Source of the DNA: Planotetraspora phitsanulokensis
GTDB taxonomy: Bacteria; Actinomycetota; Actinomycetes; Streptosporangiales; Streptosporangiaceae
Assembly: GCF_016863295.1 (NCBI RefSeq)
Contig: NZ_BOOP01000009.1
Span: forward strand, 310,001 to 374,000
Direction of reading: 5' to 3'
Length of the DNA: 64,000 nucleotides
Below the pieces are notes generated by a model that saw nothing but the letters and a program-made list of their open reading frames with translations, was not told the origin of the DNA and searched no databases. How positions within the stretch are numbered: the stretch's first letter is position 1; each line of letters begins with the position of its first letter. Of this stretch, positions 23,702 through 31,840 are shown one piece after another. Position numbers and translations under genes: made by a program.

Positions 23702-24856
23702 TCAGGCGCTCACCCGCCGGTCGCGCGACCCGGCGGGCCGTCCGGACCTGACCGGCGTGTTCCCACGGCGGCGTGAGTCCGTGACGGTCAGCCCGGCGAC
23801 CAGCCCGGACAGTCCTCGGTGTGACCACGGCAGGGCGAGCACCGGGCAGGCGACCAGCAGCAGATTCGCCCAGGCGCCCGCCGATGGGACGAAGGGGTCG
23901 AGCCCGACGAGAAGGCAGTAGCCGAAACCTCCGAACAGCAGCGCGGGGACGATCCGGATGCCGGGCCGGGTGCCGTCCAGGCGGGTCCGGCGCAGCCGTA
24001 CGGCATGCTGCCCCAGCGTGGCGCCCTCCGCGCCGAATGCGGGGACGGCGAGCAGGAGCGCCGCCGGCAACCAGGGGTTCAGCACGGAGTTCGCCAGATC
24101 GCCCCACGGCTGCTCCGCCACCCGGAGGCCGAAGCCGTACCGGACGACGAGATTGAGCGCGGTGGCGAGGACTCCCCCGAGCAGGAAGACCGCGACCAGG
24201 TCCACCAGCATCCCCAGCAGCCGCCGTCCGGCGGTGACCGGACGGGCGACGTTCGCGGGGAGGAGATGCCGTCCGTAGACCAGATGAAGCAGCGGCGAGA
24301 ACATGACGCCGACCGCCGCGCCGAGGCTGTTGGCGAGCAGGTCGTCCACGTCGAACAGCCGGTAGGGGCACGGGAAGAGGAACCAGTTCCCGGTCAGCTG
24401 GGTGACCTCGATCAGCAGCGACACCACGGCCCCGATCAGCACCGTGGTGACCACGCTCCGCCGGAAGTAGTGGCGAATGTACGCGCCGAGCGGGACGAAC
24501 AACGCCACGTTGAACACGACCTGCTGCACCGCCGGATTGGCCGGCAGTTCCCGCAGGCCCGGCGTCCGCTGCTCTCGTGCGATGTCGTCGAGGAAGCGCA
24601 GCGGGTCGAGCTGCGCGTGGCTCATCGCCGTGTTCGCCGCGCACCAGTTGCCGTCGATCTGCGGCACGGGGAACAGCGTGTAGGCGACGAGCGCGAGCCC
24701 GTAGATCAGGAGGCCGAACGCGAGCAGCGCCGGACCGAGCCCCACCTCGCCGCGCCGCCGGTAGCTGTGGAAGACGAACGGCACGAACAGGACGACGGCG
24801 AGCATCGTCCCGCCGAGCAACGCCGGCACGGCAGGCAACAGCCGGTCGGAGAGCAA
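23702..24856 (-). CDS. VanZ-RDD fusion membrane protein
   Basis: 384 residues in two membrane parts. The first (about 40-200) is VanZ-like: YGLALVAYTLFPVP, the conserved FNVALFVPLGAYIRHYFRR, LIEVTQLTGNWF and FDVDDLLANSLGAAVG. The second (about 215-350) is an RDD-type domain beginning AGRRLLGMLVDLVAVFLLGG, with EGATLGQHAVRLRRTRLDG. VanZ proteins give low-level teicoplanin resistance in some bacteria; most actinomycete copies are uncharacterised. The start is TTG 24856 with GGAG eight bases upstream. It is a single gene, convergent with the AAA-ATPase. Confidence 0.85.
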   Translation of the reverse strand: MLSDRLLPAVPALLGGTMLAVVLFVPFVFHSYRRRGEVGLGPALLAFGLLIYGLALVAYTLFPVPQIDGNWCAANTAMSHAQLDPLRFLDDIAREQRTPGLRELPANPAVQQVVFNVALFVPLGAYIRHYFRRSVVTTVLIGAVVSLLIEVTQLTGNWFLFPCPYRLFDVDDLLANSLGAAVGVMFSPLLHLVYGRHLLPANVARPVTAGRRLLGMLVDLVAVFLLGGVLATALNLVVRYGFGLRVAEQPWGDLANSVLNPWLPAALLLAVPAFGAEGATLGQHAVRLRRTRLDGTRPGIRIVPALLFGGFGYCLLVGLDPFVPSAGAWANLLLVACPVLALPWSHRGLSGLVAGLTVTDSRRRGNTPVRSGRPAGSRDRRVSA

Positions 24857-24939
24857 CGATCGACTCCGTTCAGATTCGTTTGATCTGCCCGAACAGAACT
24901 GATCGCCTGCCCGTGTCGACGTTGGAATCTAGTTCATCC

Positions 24940-25068
24940 GGTTTCGTCGCCTCCTGCGAGGTTCCGCACTCCTGTCGCGGTACGCCGACATCCTGGTCGG
25001 AGCGGACGGCATCCGGATCGCCCGTCCAGTGGGCCGAGGGGATCTACGACAAGGCGGAGAGCCACTAG
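24940..25068 (+). pseudogene. Possible flavin-monooxygenase fragment
   Basis: One frame through this gap reads RYADILVGADGIRIARPVG, close to the DG motif of FAD-dependent hydroxylases (ADLLVGADGIRS-like), and another frame reads QWAEGIYDKAESH to a stop at 25068. Neither frame has a start or the rest of the enzyme. It may be a decayed remnant at the edge of the accessory region, or coincidence. Confidence 0.2.
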
Positions 25069-25074
25069 GGCTGG

Positions 25075-25776
25075 TCAGTCGCGGCGCTCGATCTCACCAC
25101 GCAGCTTCACGAATTCGGCCGCGGCCTGCTCACCAGACTTGAGGTAGGTGAAGATCATCCCCATGGTGTCGTTGTCGGCCCAGGTGCACACGCCGCCCTG
25201 AAAGCCGGCGACTGTGGTGTCGCCGCATTTGGCGATGCCACCGAGCGGGCCCGGATCGACCGACTTCATGTCGGTGATCTTCAGGCCGTCGGACGCCATG
25301 CTGGTGATGAGCTGTCTGGCTTTCGCATCCTGGTCGGTGATGTGAGCCGACACGCCGACTACCGAGATCAGGCTCGTCAGGTCGCCGTAGAAGGCACTGA
25401 ACACGCCGGTCGCTTCCGGTATCTCCTTCTTCAGATCGACGGCCCATTGGTCCGCCAACGCACGGAAATCCTCGTTCTCAATCTTGGTCCGACCGTCAAG
25501 CGTCTTCGGTTCGACGACATGCGTCCGCACACTGCCCTGGATGCGGTCCTTGACGACTACGGCGACGCCGACGACCACAGCCAGCCCGGCAAGAACAATG
25601 AGGACGATCCTGCTGAAGTCGTGCCGTTTCGATGGAGACGTGGAATCCCGGGGATAGCCGAAATCGGGCGGCTGACTGCTGTCCAGCAATTCGGACCGGC
25701 CGAACTCCGCGTACGACGGGCGAGATCGGTCGTCGACGTTCGGGTATACCGGCACGTCGCGTGAGGCTTGGGACAC
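25075..25776 (-). CDS. Single-pass membrane protein, extracytoplasmic domain of unknown function
   Basis: 233 residues: a soluble N-terminal tail of about 52 residues rich in Ser/Pro/Asp, one membrane helix (IVLIVLAGLAVVVGVAVVV, about 57-75), and an external domain of about 155 residues with two cysteines (AKCGDTTVAGF and GGVCTWADN) likely disulfide-bonded. The domain closes with a helix SGEQAAAEFVKLRGEIE. I recognise the general actinomycete type but not a function. The start is GTG 25776. Confidence 0.65.
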   Translation of the reverse strand: MSQASRDVPVYPNVDDRSRPSYAEFGRSELLDSSQPPDFGYPRDSTSPSKRHDFSRIVLIVLAGLAVVVGVAVVVKDRIQGSVRTHVVEPKTLDGRTKIENEDFRALADQWAVDLKKEIPEATGVFSAFYGDLTSLISVVGVSAHITDQDAKARQLITSMASDGLKITDMKSVDPGPLGGIAKCGDTTVAGFQGGVCTWADNDTMGMIFTYLKSGEQAAAEFVKLRGEIERRD

Positions 25777-25930
25777 TGGTGCTCCACGGGTCAGCCCAGG
25801 TGTGCGGGCGCGGTGATCTTAGCCTCGATCGACAAGTCACCACGAACAGGACGAGCCGGCACCGTCGCAGGCTATTCGCCGCGGGGCGTGCCTCCATATG
25901 ATCCGGGACGGGCCAGTGGGCGAGGTACGA

Positions 25931-26200
25931 GTGAGGGGCGGCCGAAAGGTGCTGAGCCGCGCATTGCTCATTGTCATGAGTTCGCTCCTCCTGGGTTTTC
26001 TCGTGTGCCTCTTCCTTCATTGGGTGTGGCCGTACGACTTCGGATGGGACCACGTGGTGGCCTTCCCGCTCATCAGTGGTGGGGTCGCGGCCGCGCGTGA
26101 GGTGCGTGACGGGTTGACCCGCAGGAAGGCGGCAAGACCCGGGCTTGATCACGAGGTGGATCACAGGAAGCAGGACACGGCGGGCCGGGATGACCTGTAA
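25931..26200 (+). CDS. Small membrane protein
   Basis: About 89 residues with two hydrophobic segments (ALLIVMSSLLLGFLVCLFLHW and HVVAFPLISGGVAAA) and a charged tail. GTG 25931 with GAGGT just upstream is preferred over ATG 25898. It has no recognised family. It lies divergently from the preceding gene, in the accessory region. Confidence 0.45.
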   Translation: MRGGRKVLSRALLIVMSSLLLGFLVCLFLHWVWPYDFGWDHVVAFPLISGGVAAAREVRDGLTRRKAARPGLDHEVDHRKQDTAGRDDL

Positions 26201-26261
26201 CCGCCGTCCCGGTGGTTCTCGGCGTTTCGCGGCTCGAGGCGAGGCCCGGCACGGCCGGTGA

Positions 26262-26696
26262 TCAGCGGCTTTGGCGAACGAGTTCGGCGCCGAGCTGGGC
26301 GTACAGTTCGAGCTGGTCGTAGAAGACGCAGTGGACGGCTATGTGATCGCCGTCCATGGTGCGTAAGGAGCACCCGCGTACGCTGACGCATCGGCCGGTG
26401 GCCTCGATGATCTCACCGTTAGGCATCAGGAACGGGCCGCCGTGAGTCCCGGTGAGGGCCCACTGCGTGATCACGAGGTTGCCGCAGACGACGACCGTGC
26501 TCCAAGGCGTCCAGCGAATGTCGGGGAAGCCTGTGAGGAACGCCCCCAGGAACGAGGCGATCTCGTCGCGGCCCTCACCCACGCCGGCCGGCGACACGTA
26601 GACGGCTTCGTCGGTGTAGCACTCAAGGGCGGATTCCAAATCGTGCGCGTTCAGCGCATTGATCAGGTCGTCCGTCACGTTGGTCACGTTCGACAT
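26262..26696 (-). CDS. SnoaL-like (NTF2-fold) protein
   Basis: A 144-residue protein with the NTF2/SnoaL pattern: DDLINALNAHDLESALECYTDEAVYVSP, GRDEIASFLGAFLTGFPDIRW, and the closing HIAVHCVFYDQLELYAQLG strands. SnoaL itself is a polyketide cyclase, but most relatives have unknown small-molecule roles; no polyketide genes are near. ATG 26696 follows GAGGAAGGGG. It is divergent from the 26815 gene. Confidence 0.8.
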   Translation of the reverse strand: MSNVTNVTDDLINALNAHDLESALECYTDEAVYVSPAGVGEGRDEIASFLGAFLTGFPDIRWTPWSTVVVCGNLVITQWALTGTHGGPFLMPNGEIIEATGRCVSVRGCSLRTMDGDHIAVHCVFYDQLELYAQLGAELVRQSR

Positions 26697-26814
26697 GCGC
26701 GAGTCCCCTTCCTCGCGGTCTGGGGCCATCCACAGATCAGGCTATCGAGACGCGAGGAATCGCTTCAGCCCGAGGTGCGCCCGCGGTCCGCGATCTCTGG
26801 TTCGGATAGCCGAC

Positions 26815-27552
26815 ATGACGGATTGGTCCCGGCTTACGCATGCCTATGGCTCGGCGGAGAACGTTCCCGAACTGCTCGATCAGCTCGTACCGGATTCCCG
26901 CGCCAAGGTGTGGGACGAGCTGTGGTCGTGCATCTGCCACCAGATGACGGTCTACCCGGCGAGCTTCGCCGCGCTTCCACGTCTGACCGAGATCGCCCGA
27001 AGCTGGGCTCCTGCCGACCGCACGATGATCCTCTCCCTGTGCGGCTCGATCGTGGCCGGGGCGACACAGCCACACGGAGCCGGGGACGTGCGCGCAATCC
27101 ATGCTGCGGAGATCGAGGAACTGCTGCGTCTGACCAACGAGACCATGCGTGCCGCGATCGACGAGGACTCTTTCACCTACATGCTGCAGGCGGTGCTCGC
27201 CTTCGAGAACGTGCCGGTGTGGGACGAAATGCTGGAGCAGTTGCAGCAAGGGGAGTACGAGCTGGAGAACTGCCCCGGCTGCGGGGTTCATCTCTTCGTC
27301 GCGATCGGCGCGGACGGCTATTTCGCCACCTCGGGCGACTACGCGATCGAGGACGACCCTCCGAAGGGCGAGCTGGCTCCTGCGGTTCCCTCCGACCTCG
27401 ACCTTGTGGCGCGCCGAATGTACGACACGGCCCAGAGCCTCGGCCGGGAGAAACTGGCGACGAAACTGCTCTACCTCTTCGGAGACGCGACCTGCCCCGA
27501 CTGCCGTACGACGTTCCAGGTGGCCGACCAAGTGATCGAGCAGTACAGCTAG
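26815..27552 (+). CDS. Helical-repeat protein with two Cys pairs, paired with a SMI1/KNR4 gene
   Basis: 245 residues, mostly helical in the first 150 (ENVPELLDQLVPDSRAKVWDELWS; ASFAALPRLTEIARSW), suggesting HEAT-like repeats. It then has CPGCG (about 154-158) and CPDC (about 229-232), which could together bind zinc. I do not recognise a named family, but this kind of protein is common beside SMI1/KNR4 genes in actinomycetes. It ends 8 bp before the SMI1/KNR4 gene, so the two form an operon, probably for toxin immunity; no toxin gene is visible here. Confidence 0.6.
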   Translation: MTDWSRLTHAYGSAENVPELLDQLVPDSRAKVWDELWSCICHQMTVYPASFAALPRLTEIARSWAPADRTMILSLCGSIVAGATQPHGAGDVRAIHAAEIEELLRLTNETMRAAIDEDSFTYMLQAVLAFENVPVWDEMLEQLQQGEYELENCPGCGVHLFVAIGADGYFATSGDYAIEDDPPKGELAPAVPSDLDLVARRMYDTAQSLGREKLATKLLYLFGDATCPDCRTTFQVADQVIEQYS

Positions 27553-27560
27553 GGGCGCGG

Positions 27561-28127
27561 ATGTGCCCTGCCTCTGATGCGATCTTGATGCCGACCAACT
27601 ACCGTCGGCCTGTGCTCGACTCCTCAACGGTCTTCGACCACTCCGGCCCGTTCGAGGCCCCTCTCACAGACGAGGTCCTGCGAGCGGTGGAGGCACAGCT
27701 TGGGCACCGACTACCCACCGCCTACGTCGACCTGGCCCGTCGACACAACGGAGGTACTTTCGCCCGTGACGCCCACCCCGCGCCCAGTCGAACCACCTGG
27801 GCCGAAGACCACGTCGGCGTGGTCTCGCTGGCTGCGATCGGCCGGACTGCGGACTTCAGTCTGTGCGGCGAGCTTGGGAGTGCGTTCTGGGTGGCGGAAT
27901 GGGGCTACCCCGACATCGGTCTCTACATCGCGGATTGTCCTTCGGCCGGCCACGACCTGATCGCCCTCGACTACCGGTCACCTGGCGAGCCGACTGTCGT
28001 CCACGTCGACCAGGAGCGGGGTTACCGAATCACGATCCTCGCCCCCGACTTCGAAACCTTCGTTGCAGGGCTCGTCCACGAGTCCGAGTACGACCTGAAC
28101 GAGGCGGCGCCGGATCCGCAACGTTGA
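27561..28127 (+). CDS. SMI1/KNR4 family protein (putative immunity protein)
   Basis: 188 residues with the SUKH/SMI1-KNR4 pattern: LTDEVLRAVEAQLGHRLPTAYVDLARRHNGG (a helix with the LP.Y..L...NGG signature), then VGVVSLAAIGR, YPDIGLYIADCPSAGHDLIALDYR and VVHVDQERGY, ending FETFVAGLVHE. Bacterial SUKH proteins commonly neutralise polymorphic nuclease or deaminase toxins. ATG 27561 has AGGGG five bases upstream; ATG 27588 is possible. The absent toxin suggests an orphan immunity gene. Confidence 0.82.
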   Translation: MCPASDAILMPTNYRRPVLDSSTVFDHSGPFEAPLTDEVLRAVEAQLGHRLPTAYVDLARRHNGGTFARDAHPAPSRTTWAEDHVGVVSLAAIGRTADFSLCGELGSAFWVAEWGYPDIGLYIADCPSAGHDLIALDYRSPGEPTVVHVDQERGYRITILAPDFETFVAGLVHESEYDLNEAAPDPQR

Positions 28128-28315
28128 AGCGGGATCGGTTCAGACGTCGAAACGGAACTTCGACCGCCACTGCGACCACCCGAGTCTTGGAGCTGGTCGC
28201 GCGGTCTTCTGGCCTTACCGTCGGCGGGTGCGTTGCCGCACGTTCACGGTGTCTTGTGCCCCGTACGTGCCCCAGGGCATGGTTCGGTCACGGTTGATGG
28301 CTATGGTCACGGTCC

Positions 28316-28699
28316 ATGAAACCCCCCATGCTTATGATCCCTGTCCTATTCGCGCTTGTAATGCTGTCCGCGTGTGGCTCTGATGAGACAGGACCGCCAC
28401 CCGCTCCCGTGATCGACATGCCGAGCATTCGGCCGGACCCGGATTCGATCGCGCATGCGAAGTACTCCGAAGCGTTGAATGCGATCGATCCGGAGATTGT
28501 GGGCGATATGCCGGTTGACGAGGGCTTGAATCGCGGCCGTGCACTGTGCACTGCGATGAAAGGCTCGGCCGATTACGCCGAGCTGCTGGAGTTGACCCGT
28601 AAGCAGTTCACGGATCCGGGGCATCCGAACGGCTTCGGGCCGGCGAAGAACATGCTGATCCTGCACGCCGTGCGGCAATACCTTTGCCCAGCGTCCTGA
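28316..28699 (+). CDS. Small lipoprotein, DUF732-like
   Basis: 127 residues. A signal with lipobox LSAC (Cys about 20) is followed by a Pro-rich spacer and a small helical domain. RALCTAMKGSADYAELLEL and the end ILHAVRQYLCP resemble the actinobacterial DUF732 arrangement, with paired Cys that may form a disulfide. The function is unknown. It probably sits on the outer face of the membrane. Confidence 0.6.
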   Translation: MKPPMLMIPVLFALVMLSACGSDETGPPPAPVIDMPSIRPDPDSIAHAKYSEALNAIDPEIVGDMPVDEGLNRGRALCTAMKGSADYAELLELTRKQFTDPGHPNGFGPAKNMLILHAVRQYLCPAS

Positions 28700-28803
28700 G
28701 CCGCGCGGAGTGGTAGCAGGCCAGGCGGCGGAGGTGCTATCAGCTTGGGAAGTCTTTCAACATGATGCGGTCTGAGCCGCGGAAACGCTGACCTGGGCAT
28801 ATG

Positions 28804-28826
28804 CGGGTCGAGTGACCATGAGTCCC
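28804..28826 (+). repeat. Left copy of a 23-bp direct repeat
   Basis: The 23 bases beginning CGGGTCGAGTGACC recur at 31706-31728 with a single A-to-G difference at the fifteenth position. The copies bracket 2.9 kb of atypical genes. It lies in an intergenic gap. Confidence 0.6.
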
Positions 28827-28947
28827 GTGATTCCCTGCGGGCCGCCGACCGTACGGGCACGCAGCGGGCACGCGCATGATCCCCGCCGGAGGCGTGTTCT
28901 TTCCTACGAGTACGCTCGACACGAGCGAGATGCGAGAGGTTCGGATC

Positions 28948-29265
28948 ATGCCCGCAAAAGAGCAAGTCACGCTTGGCCGCATCATCGGGATGACGCTCTT
29001 AACGGGGCTCAGTGTTCTGCTGTGCTACGCGGTGTTCGTCTGGGCGATGTCCGGGGCCTCCGCCGTTGAAGACACCGGGGGGCCCTTCAGTACTAGGGCA
29101 AGCCTTTACCGTGCGGCCGCGGTGGTGCCCATCGCTATGGCTGGATTGGCTGCGTTGGTGGGCTGGTGGCGCACGCGCCATCCGTTGAAGTGGGCGGCTA
29201 TCACGAGCATGCTCACGGCGATCGTCCTGCTGCTGTGGCTAGGTGTCTCGGCCGGCGGATTCTGA
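28948..29265 (+). CDS. Three-helix membrane protein
   Basis: 105 residues with three hydrophobic helices (IIGMTLLTGLSVLLCYAVFVW, AAAVVPIAMAGLAALVGWW and MLTAIVLLLWLGVSAGGF). ATG 28948 follows GAGAGG at correct spacing; the frame is open upstream but without membrane or family features. No relatives are recognised. It lies within the repeat-bracketed segment. Confidence 0.5.
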   Translation: MPAKEQVTLGRIIGMTLLTGLSVLLCYAVFVWAMSGASAVEDTGGPFSTRASLYRAAAVVPIAMAGLAALVGWWRTRHPLKWAAITSMLTAIVLLLWLGVSAGGF

Positions 29266-29326
29266 GCGGGCCGACGCACGCTTCGGCGACGTAGCCTGAC
29301 CTCGAGCAGTCCGGAGGCGTACCTGA

Positions 29327-29989
29327 TCAGTAGTGAGCGAGGACCTGCGTAACGGGGTGGCCGACAATGCCGGCCATGTCGGCGAGTTCCTGGGCGTCGA
29401 GTTCATATTCGGCGCGAGTCGGGTTCATGGCGCTCACCTCGAATCGCGCGAAGCCGACTGGCCAGTCGTAGTGGAGCATATCCAGCGAGGCGACTTCACC
29501 GCAGCACGGCACCGTGACGTCCAGGTCGATGAAGCTCTGGCCGTTCTCCTCGATCAGGTCGTAGAGCCACCCCAGCTCTATGTCACCGTCGCAGCGCGAG
29601 CACGTGATCTGGCTGGTGTTCTCGCCGGCGTCTATCAGGGTGACCTGGTCGTAGAACTCATAGTCGACAGACTCCACGGCGTCGTCGGGACCGGAGAAGA
29701 GCCCGGCGACGTAGGCCACGGCCGCGGCGGCGGCCTCGAGGCTCGGCTGCCAATTCAGGTCGGTCGGAATCAGACGGATGTACATATCACTCACGGCGCC
29801 CAGGATGCCTGATGGCAGGCCTTTGACGGTGACGTAGTCCTCGACCCACCGCTCCATGACCGACGGCACCCGCGCCACCAGCTCGACGCCGTCCAGGGTT
29901 ATCCGAGGCCCGGACCGCATATCGCTGGCGACACTCGCGAGCCGCATGTCCGCGTCGAAGTACAGCTGTACCGGTAAGCAACGGACCAT
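29327..29989 (-). CDS. Conserved hypothetical protein with Cys-rich motif
   Basis: 220 residues, soluble, acidic. The N-terminus is MVRCLPVQLYFD; the middle holds CSRCDGDIELGWLYD and then TVPCCGE, a CxxC...CC arrangement that could bind zinc. It closes with SAMNPTRAEYELDAQELADMAGIVG. I do not know its function. ATG 29989 has GGGAGGCATCAG upstream. Base composition is lower in G+C than in flanking core genes by inspection. Confidence 0.6.
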   Translation of the reverse strand: MVRCLPVQLYFDADMRLASVASDMRSGPRITLDGVELVARVPSVMERWVEDYVTVKGLPSGILGAVSDMYIRLIPTDLNWQPSLEAAAAAVAYVAGLFSGPDDAVESVDYEFYDQVTLIDAGENTSQITCSRCDGDIELGWLYDLIEENGQSFIDLDVTVPCCGEVASLDMLHYDWPVGFARFEVSAMNPTRAEYELDAQELADMAGIVGHPVTQVLAHY

Positions 29990-30093
29990 CTGATGCCTCC
30001 CGCCTACTTAACCGGTCGCTAACTTGCGGTGATGCAGACTCCAGCCATCCTCACGGGCTCCAGGCCACGTGACAGTACTGTCTGGGAGCCGTC

Positions 30094-30288
30094 GTGCTGG
30101 TGTCGGACCTGCTAAAACTCGTGGGCAAGCTCCTGCTCGTTTTCATCGGTTTCGTACTGGTCTTTGTGGCCCTTGCCGGCGAGATGGGTTCCGTCGAGCT
30201 CGGCATTTGGACGCTACTGCTAGTCGCGGCGCTTGTTTTGACCGTCCTGCAAGACAGCCGGTCCAGGGCAACCCGTAACAGCAGATGA
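30094..30288 (+). CDS. Two-helix mini membrane protein
   Basis: 64 residues: LLKLVGKLLLVFIGFVLVFVALAG and IWTLLLVAALVLTVLQ, then a basic tail. GTG 30094 has GGGAG at ideal spacing, which supports a real gene. The last codons overlap the RNase P-like fragment. Function unknown. Confidence 0.45.
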   Translation: MLVSDLLKLVGKLLLVFIGFVLVFVALAGEMGSVELGIWTLLLVAALVLTVLQDSRSRATRNSR

Positions 30289-30311
30289 GTCGGCCTGTAG
30301 GCCGGATTCTG
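30282..30311 (-). other. Fragment resembling the 3' end of RNase P RNA
   Basis: Read on the minus strand this 30-base stretch (starting CAGAATCCGGCCTACAGG) matches, from memory of actinomycete rnpB, the last 30 or so bases of RNase P RNA (CAGAACCCGGC...CCGACTCGTCTG), with about four differences. Sequence upstream on that strand is unlike rnpB and runs into a lipoprotein gene, so the complete RNA is absent. It could be an attachment-site remnant. Confidence 0.45.
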
Positions 30312-30475
30312 ATTGCAGCATTTCTCTGACCTGCGGTTGGTCTCCGAAACTAGCCCTGAGCTGGGATTTCATGTTCCAGCAGTTGCCAACGTTTCGGAGA
30401 TCTCTCGCGCTCTGCCGGAACAGAGATGGAACAGGAGGGCCGGTCGCTCGGGATGATTGGAGCTTATTTGCTCGT

Positions 30476-31432
30476 TCACAGCAGGGGCCGTGCGCGCTTC
30501 AAGGAATCTCTGGTGATTTCCTCGATTTCCGCTACTTGAGACTTATAGACATTCAGGGCTGCCGTAAAGTACCGGTCTTGGATATCATGCATCTTCATTG
30601 TGTAACCAGTCTTGGCTTGACACTCGGCATCGGCGACCGCCATGGGAATTTCTTTCGCCATAACGACAATATCGGACGTCTTTCCGTCATGTGCATCGGA
30701 TGCCCGTCCCTGAGCGTCGTAAGGGTCCTTCAACCCGGAATACCCGCTATCTTGCATGCATTTAGACCATGCTTGATTGAGGATTCGGATTCCGGGATCG
30801 GCCAAGGCACGCTGTTGCGAATTTTGTGTAATCATGCCAGCCATGGCTGTGCGTTCTCCGAATTTCTCAATGGACCCAAAGATCTTTTTTCGGGACTCCG
30901 CTAGACATCCTTTATCCCCGAAGGACACCGTCGATCCGTCAGGCAATAAGACACTAACTTGAGAGTCGGAGGATCCGAAGAACGCTACATCGAATCCTTT
31001 TACTTGCTCGGGAGACAATCCGTTCGTCGAGTTATATTTCGCATTTTCACGAGTCTCTTTGTCGACCTGCTCGACTCGCTCTTTGATGCCGTATCCACGC
31101 TTCCGAGCCACTTCCACAGACAAGCTAAACCCATCCCCATTGAGGCCAGGGTTTACATCCTGATTCCCAGTCGGCAGCTTGATATAGCGGAAGCCTGAAC
31201 GGGCCATGCATCGACGAATCGATTCCTCGCCGGCGGCGGCAAGATTTGCTTCTCCGTTGTAAAGGTCATTGATAGCCTGTCGGGCTCCAGGATCTGGATG
31301 GATTGGAATCGCCCACTCGTCGCCTTGACCTGAACTCGGGTCATCAGCGGCGGGAGACCCGGAACAACCCGAGAGCACGAGCACGGTTCCGATCAATGAA
31401 ACGGCTAGCTTACCTGGCACGAAACCTCGCAC
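30476..31432 (-). CDS. Lipoprotein of unknown function, AT-richer than surroundings
   Basis: 318 residues. The signal ends in the lipobox VLSGC (Cys about 23), so the protein should be anchored outside. The mature part contains CMARSGFRYIKLPTG, a KCMQDSGYSGLKDPYDAQGR motif and several cysteines; the repeated C-M-x-x-S-G-[FY] pattern (RRCMARSGF, SKCMQDSGY) suggests two related halves. I do not recognise the family. Its codons use A/T at third positions far more than neighbours do, a sign of acquisition from elsewhere. GTG start at 31432. Confidence 0.65.
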   Translation of the reverse strand: MRGFVPGKLAVSLIGTVLVLSGCSGSPAADDPSSGQGDEWAIPIHPDPGARQAINDLYNGEANLAAAGEESIRRCMARSGFRYIKLPTGNQDVNPGLNGDGFSLSVEVARKRGYGIKERVEQVDKETRENAKYNSTNGLSPEQVKGFDVAFFGSSDSQVSVLLPDGSTVSFGDKGCLAESRKKIFGSIEKFGERTAMAGMITQNSQQRALADPGIRILNQAWSKCMQDSGYSGLKDPYDAQGRASDAHDGKTSDIVVMAKEIPMAVADAECQAKTGYTMKMHDIQDRYFTAALNVYKSQVAEIEEITRDSLKRARPLL

Positions 31433-31840
31433 TGATTGACCTTTTTGTCCGCAGCATTTAATGACGAAAGCTACGACATCTCGACTCGGCCTCCTCAGAA
31501 CAGCTCAAGAAAGTGGGCCGGATCGGACTGGGCGGACCATGATCGTTTAGGATGGTCCGGTAAGTGCCGCCTGTCAACATAGCTAACTTTGCGGAATTGA
31601 CGGATCTCGCAGACCCGCACAGTTCGCCCGCGCGGCACAGCAGTTCCCGCGTACCTTCGTCCCACCCGCAGGGGGTAGCGGGCGATCATGGGTGCGATCG
31701 ATAACCGGGTCGAGTGACCGTGAGTCCCCCGGACGCCGCAGACCGGGCGCGGAAGGCCATGGATGCCTTCTTCGCGCCCGGCCCGGCCGAAAGGTCAAGC
31801 GACCCCGGCCGCACTCTCCATAGATGGAGACCGCCTGTGC
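31433..31840. other. 408-bp gap with second copy of the 23-bp repeat
   Basis: No supported gene. The direct repeat copy lies at 31706-31728. CTCCATAGATGGAG (about 31818-31831) is a small inverted repeat just after the efflux permease stop, and may help termination of that operon. The G+C content rises from left to right, marking the edge of the AT-richer segment. Confidence 0.5.
31706..31728 (+). repeat. Right copy of the 23-bp direct repeat
   Basis: Matches 28804-28826 at 22 of 23 positions, in the same orientation. It lies where composition changes from the AT-richer accessory segment to the GC-rich drug-efflux operon. Confidence 0.6.

Noticed and set aside
26262-26696. SnoaL-like gene as polyketide cyclase
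   Set aside because: The NTF2 fold is very widespread and no polyketide synthase is near, so a cyclase role is not supported.
30290-30700. Complete RNase P RNA gene on the minus strand
   Set aside because: Only the last 30 bases resemble it; the sequence further in is unlike rnpB and overlaps a lipoprotein coding region.
28804-31728. Insertion sequence or composite transposon between the 23-bp repeats
   Set aside because: No transposase, terminal inverted repeats or integrase can be found inside; the repeats alone do not define an element.
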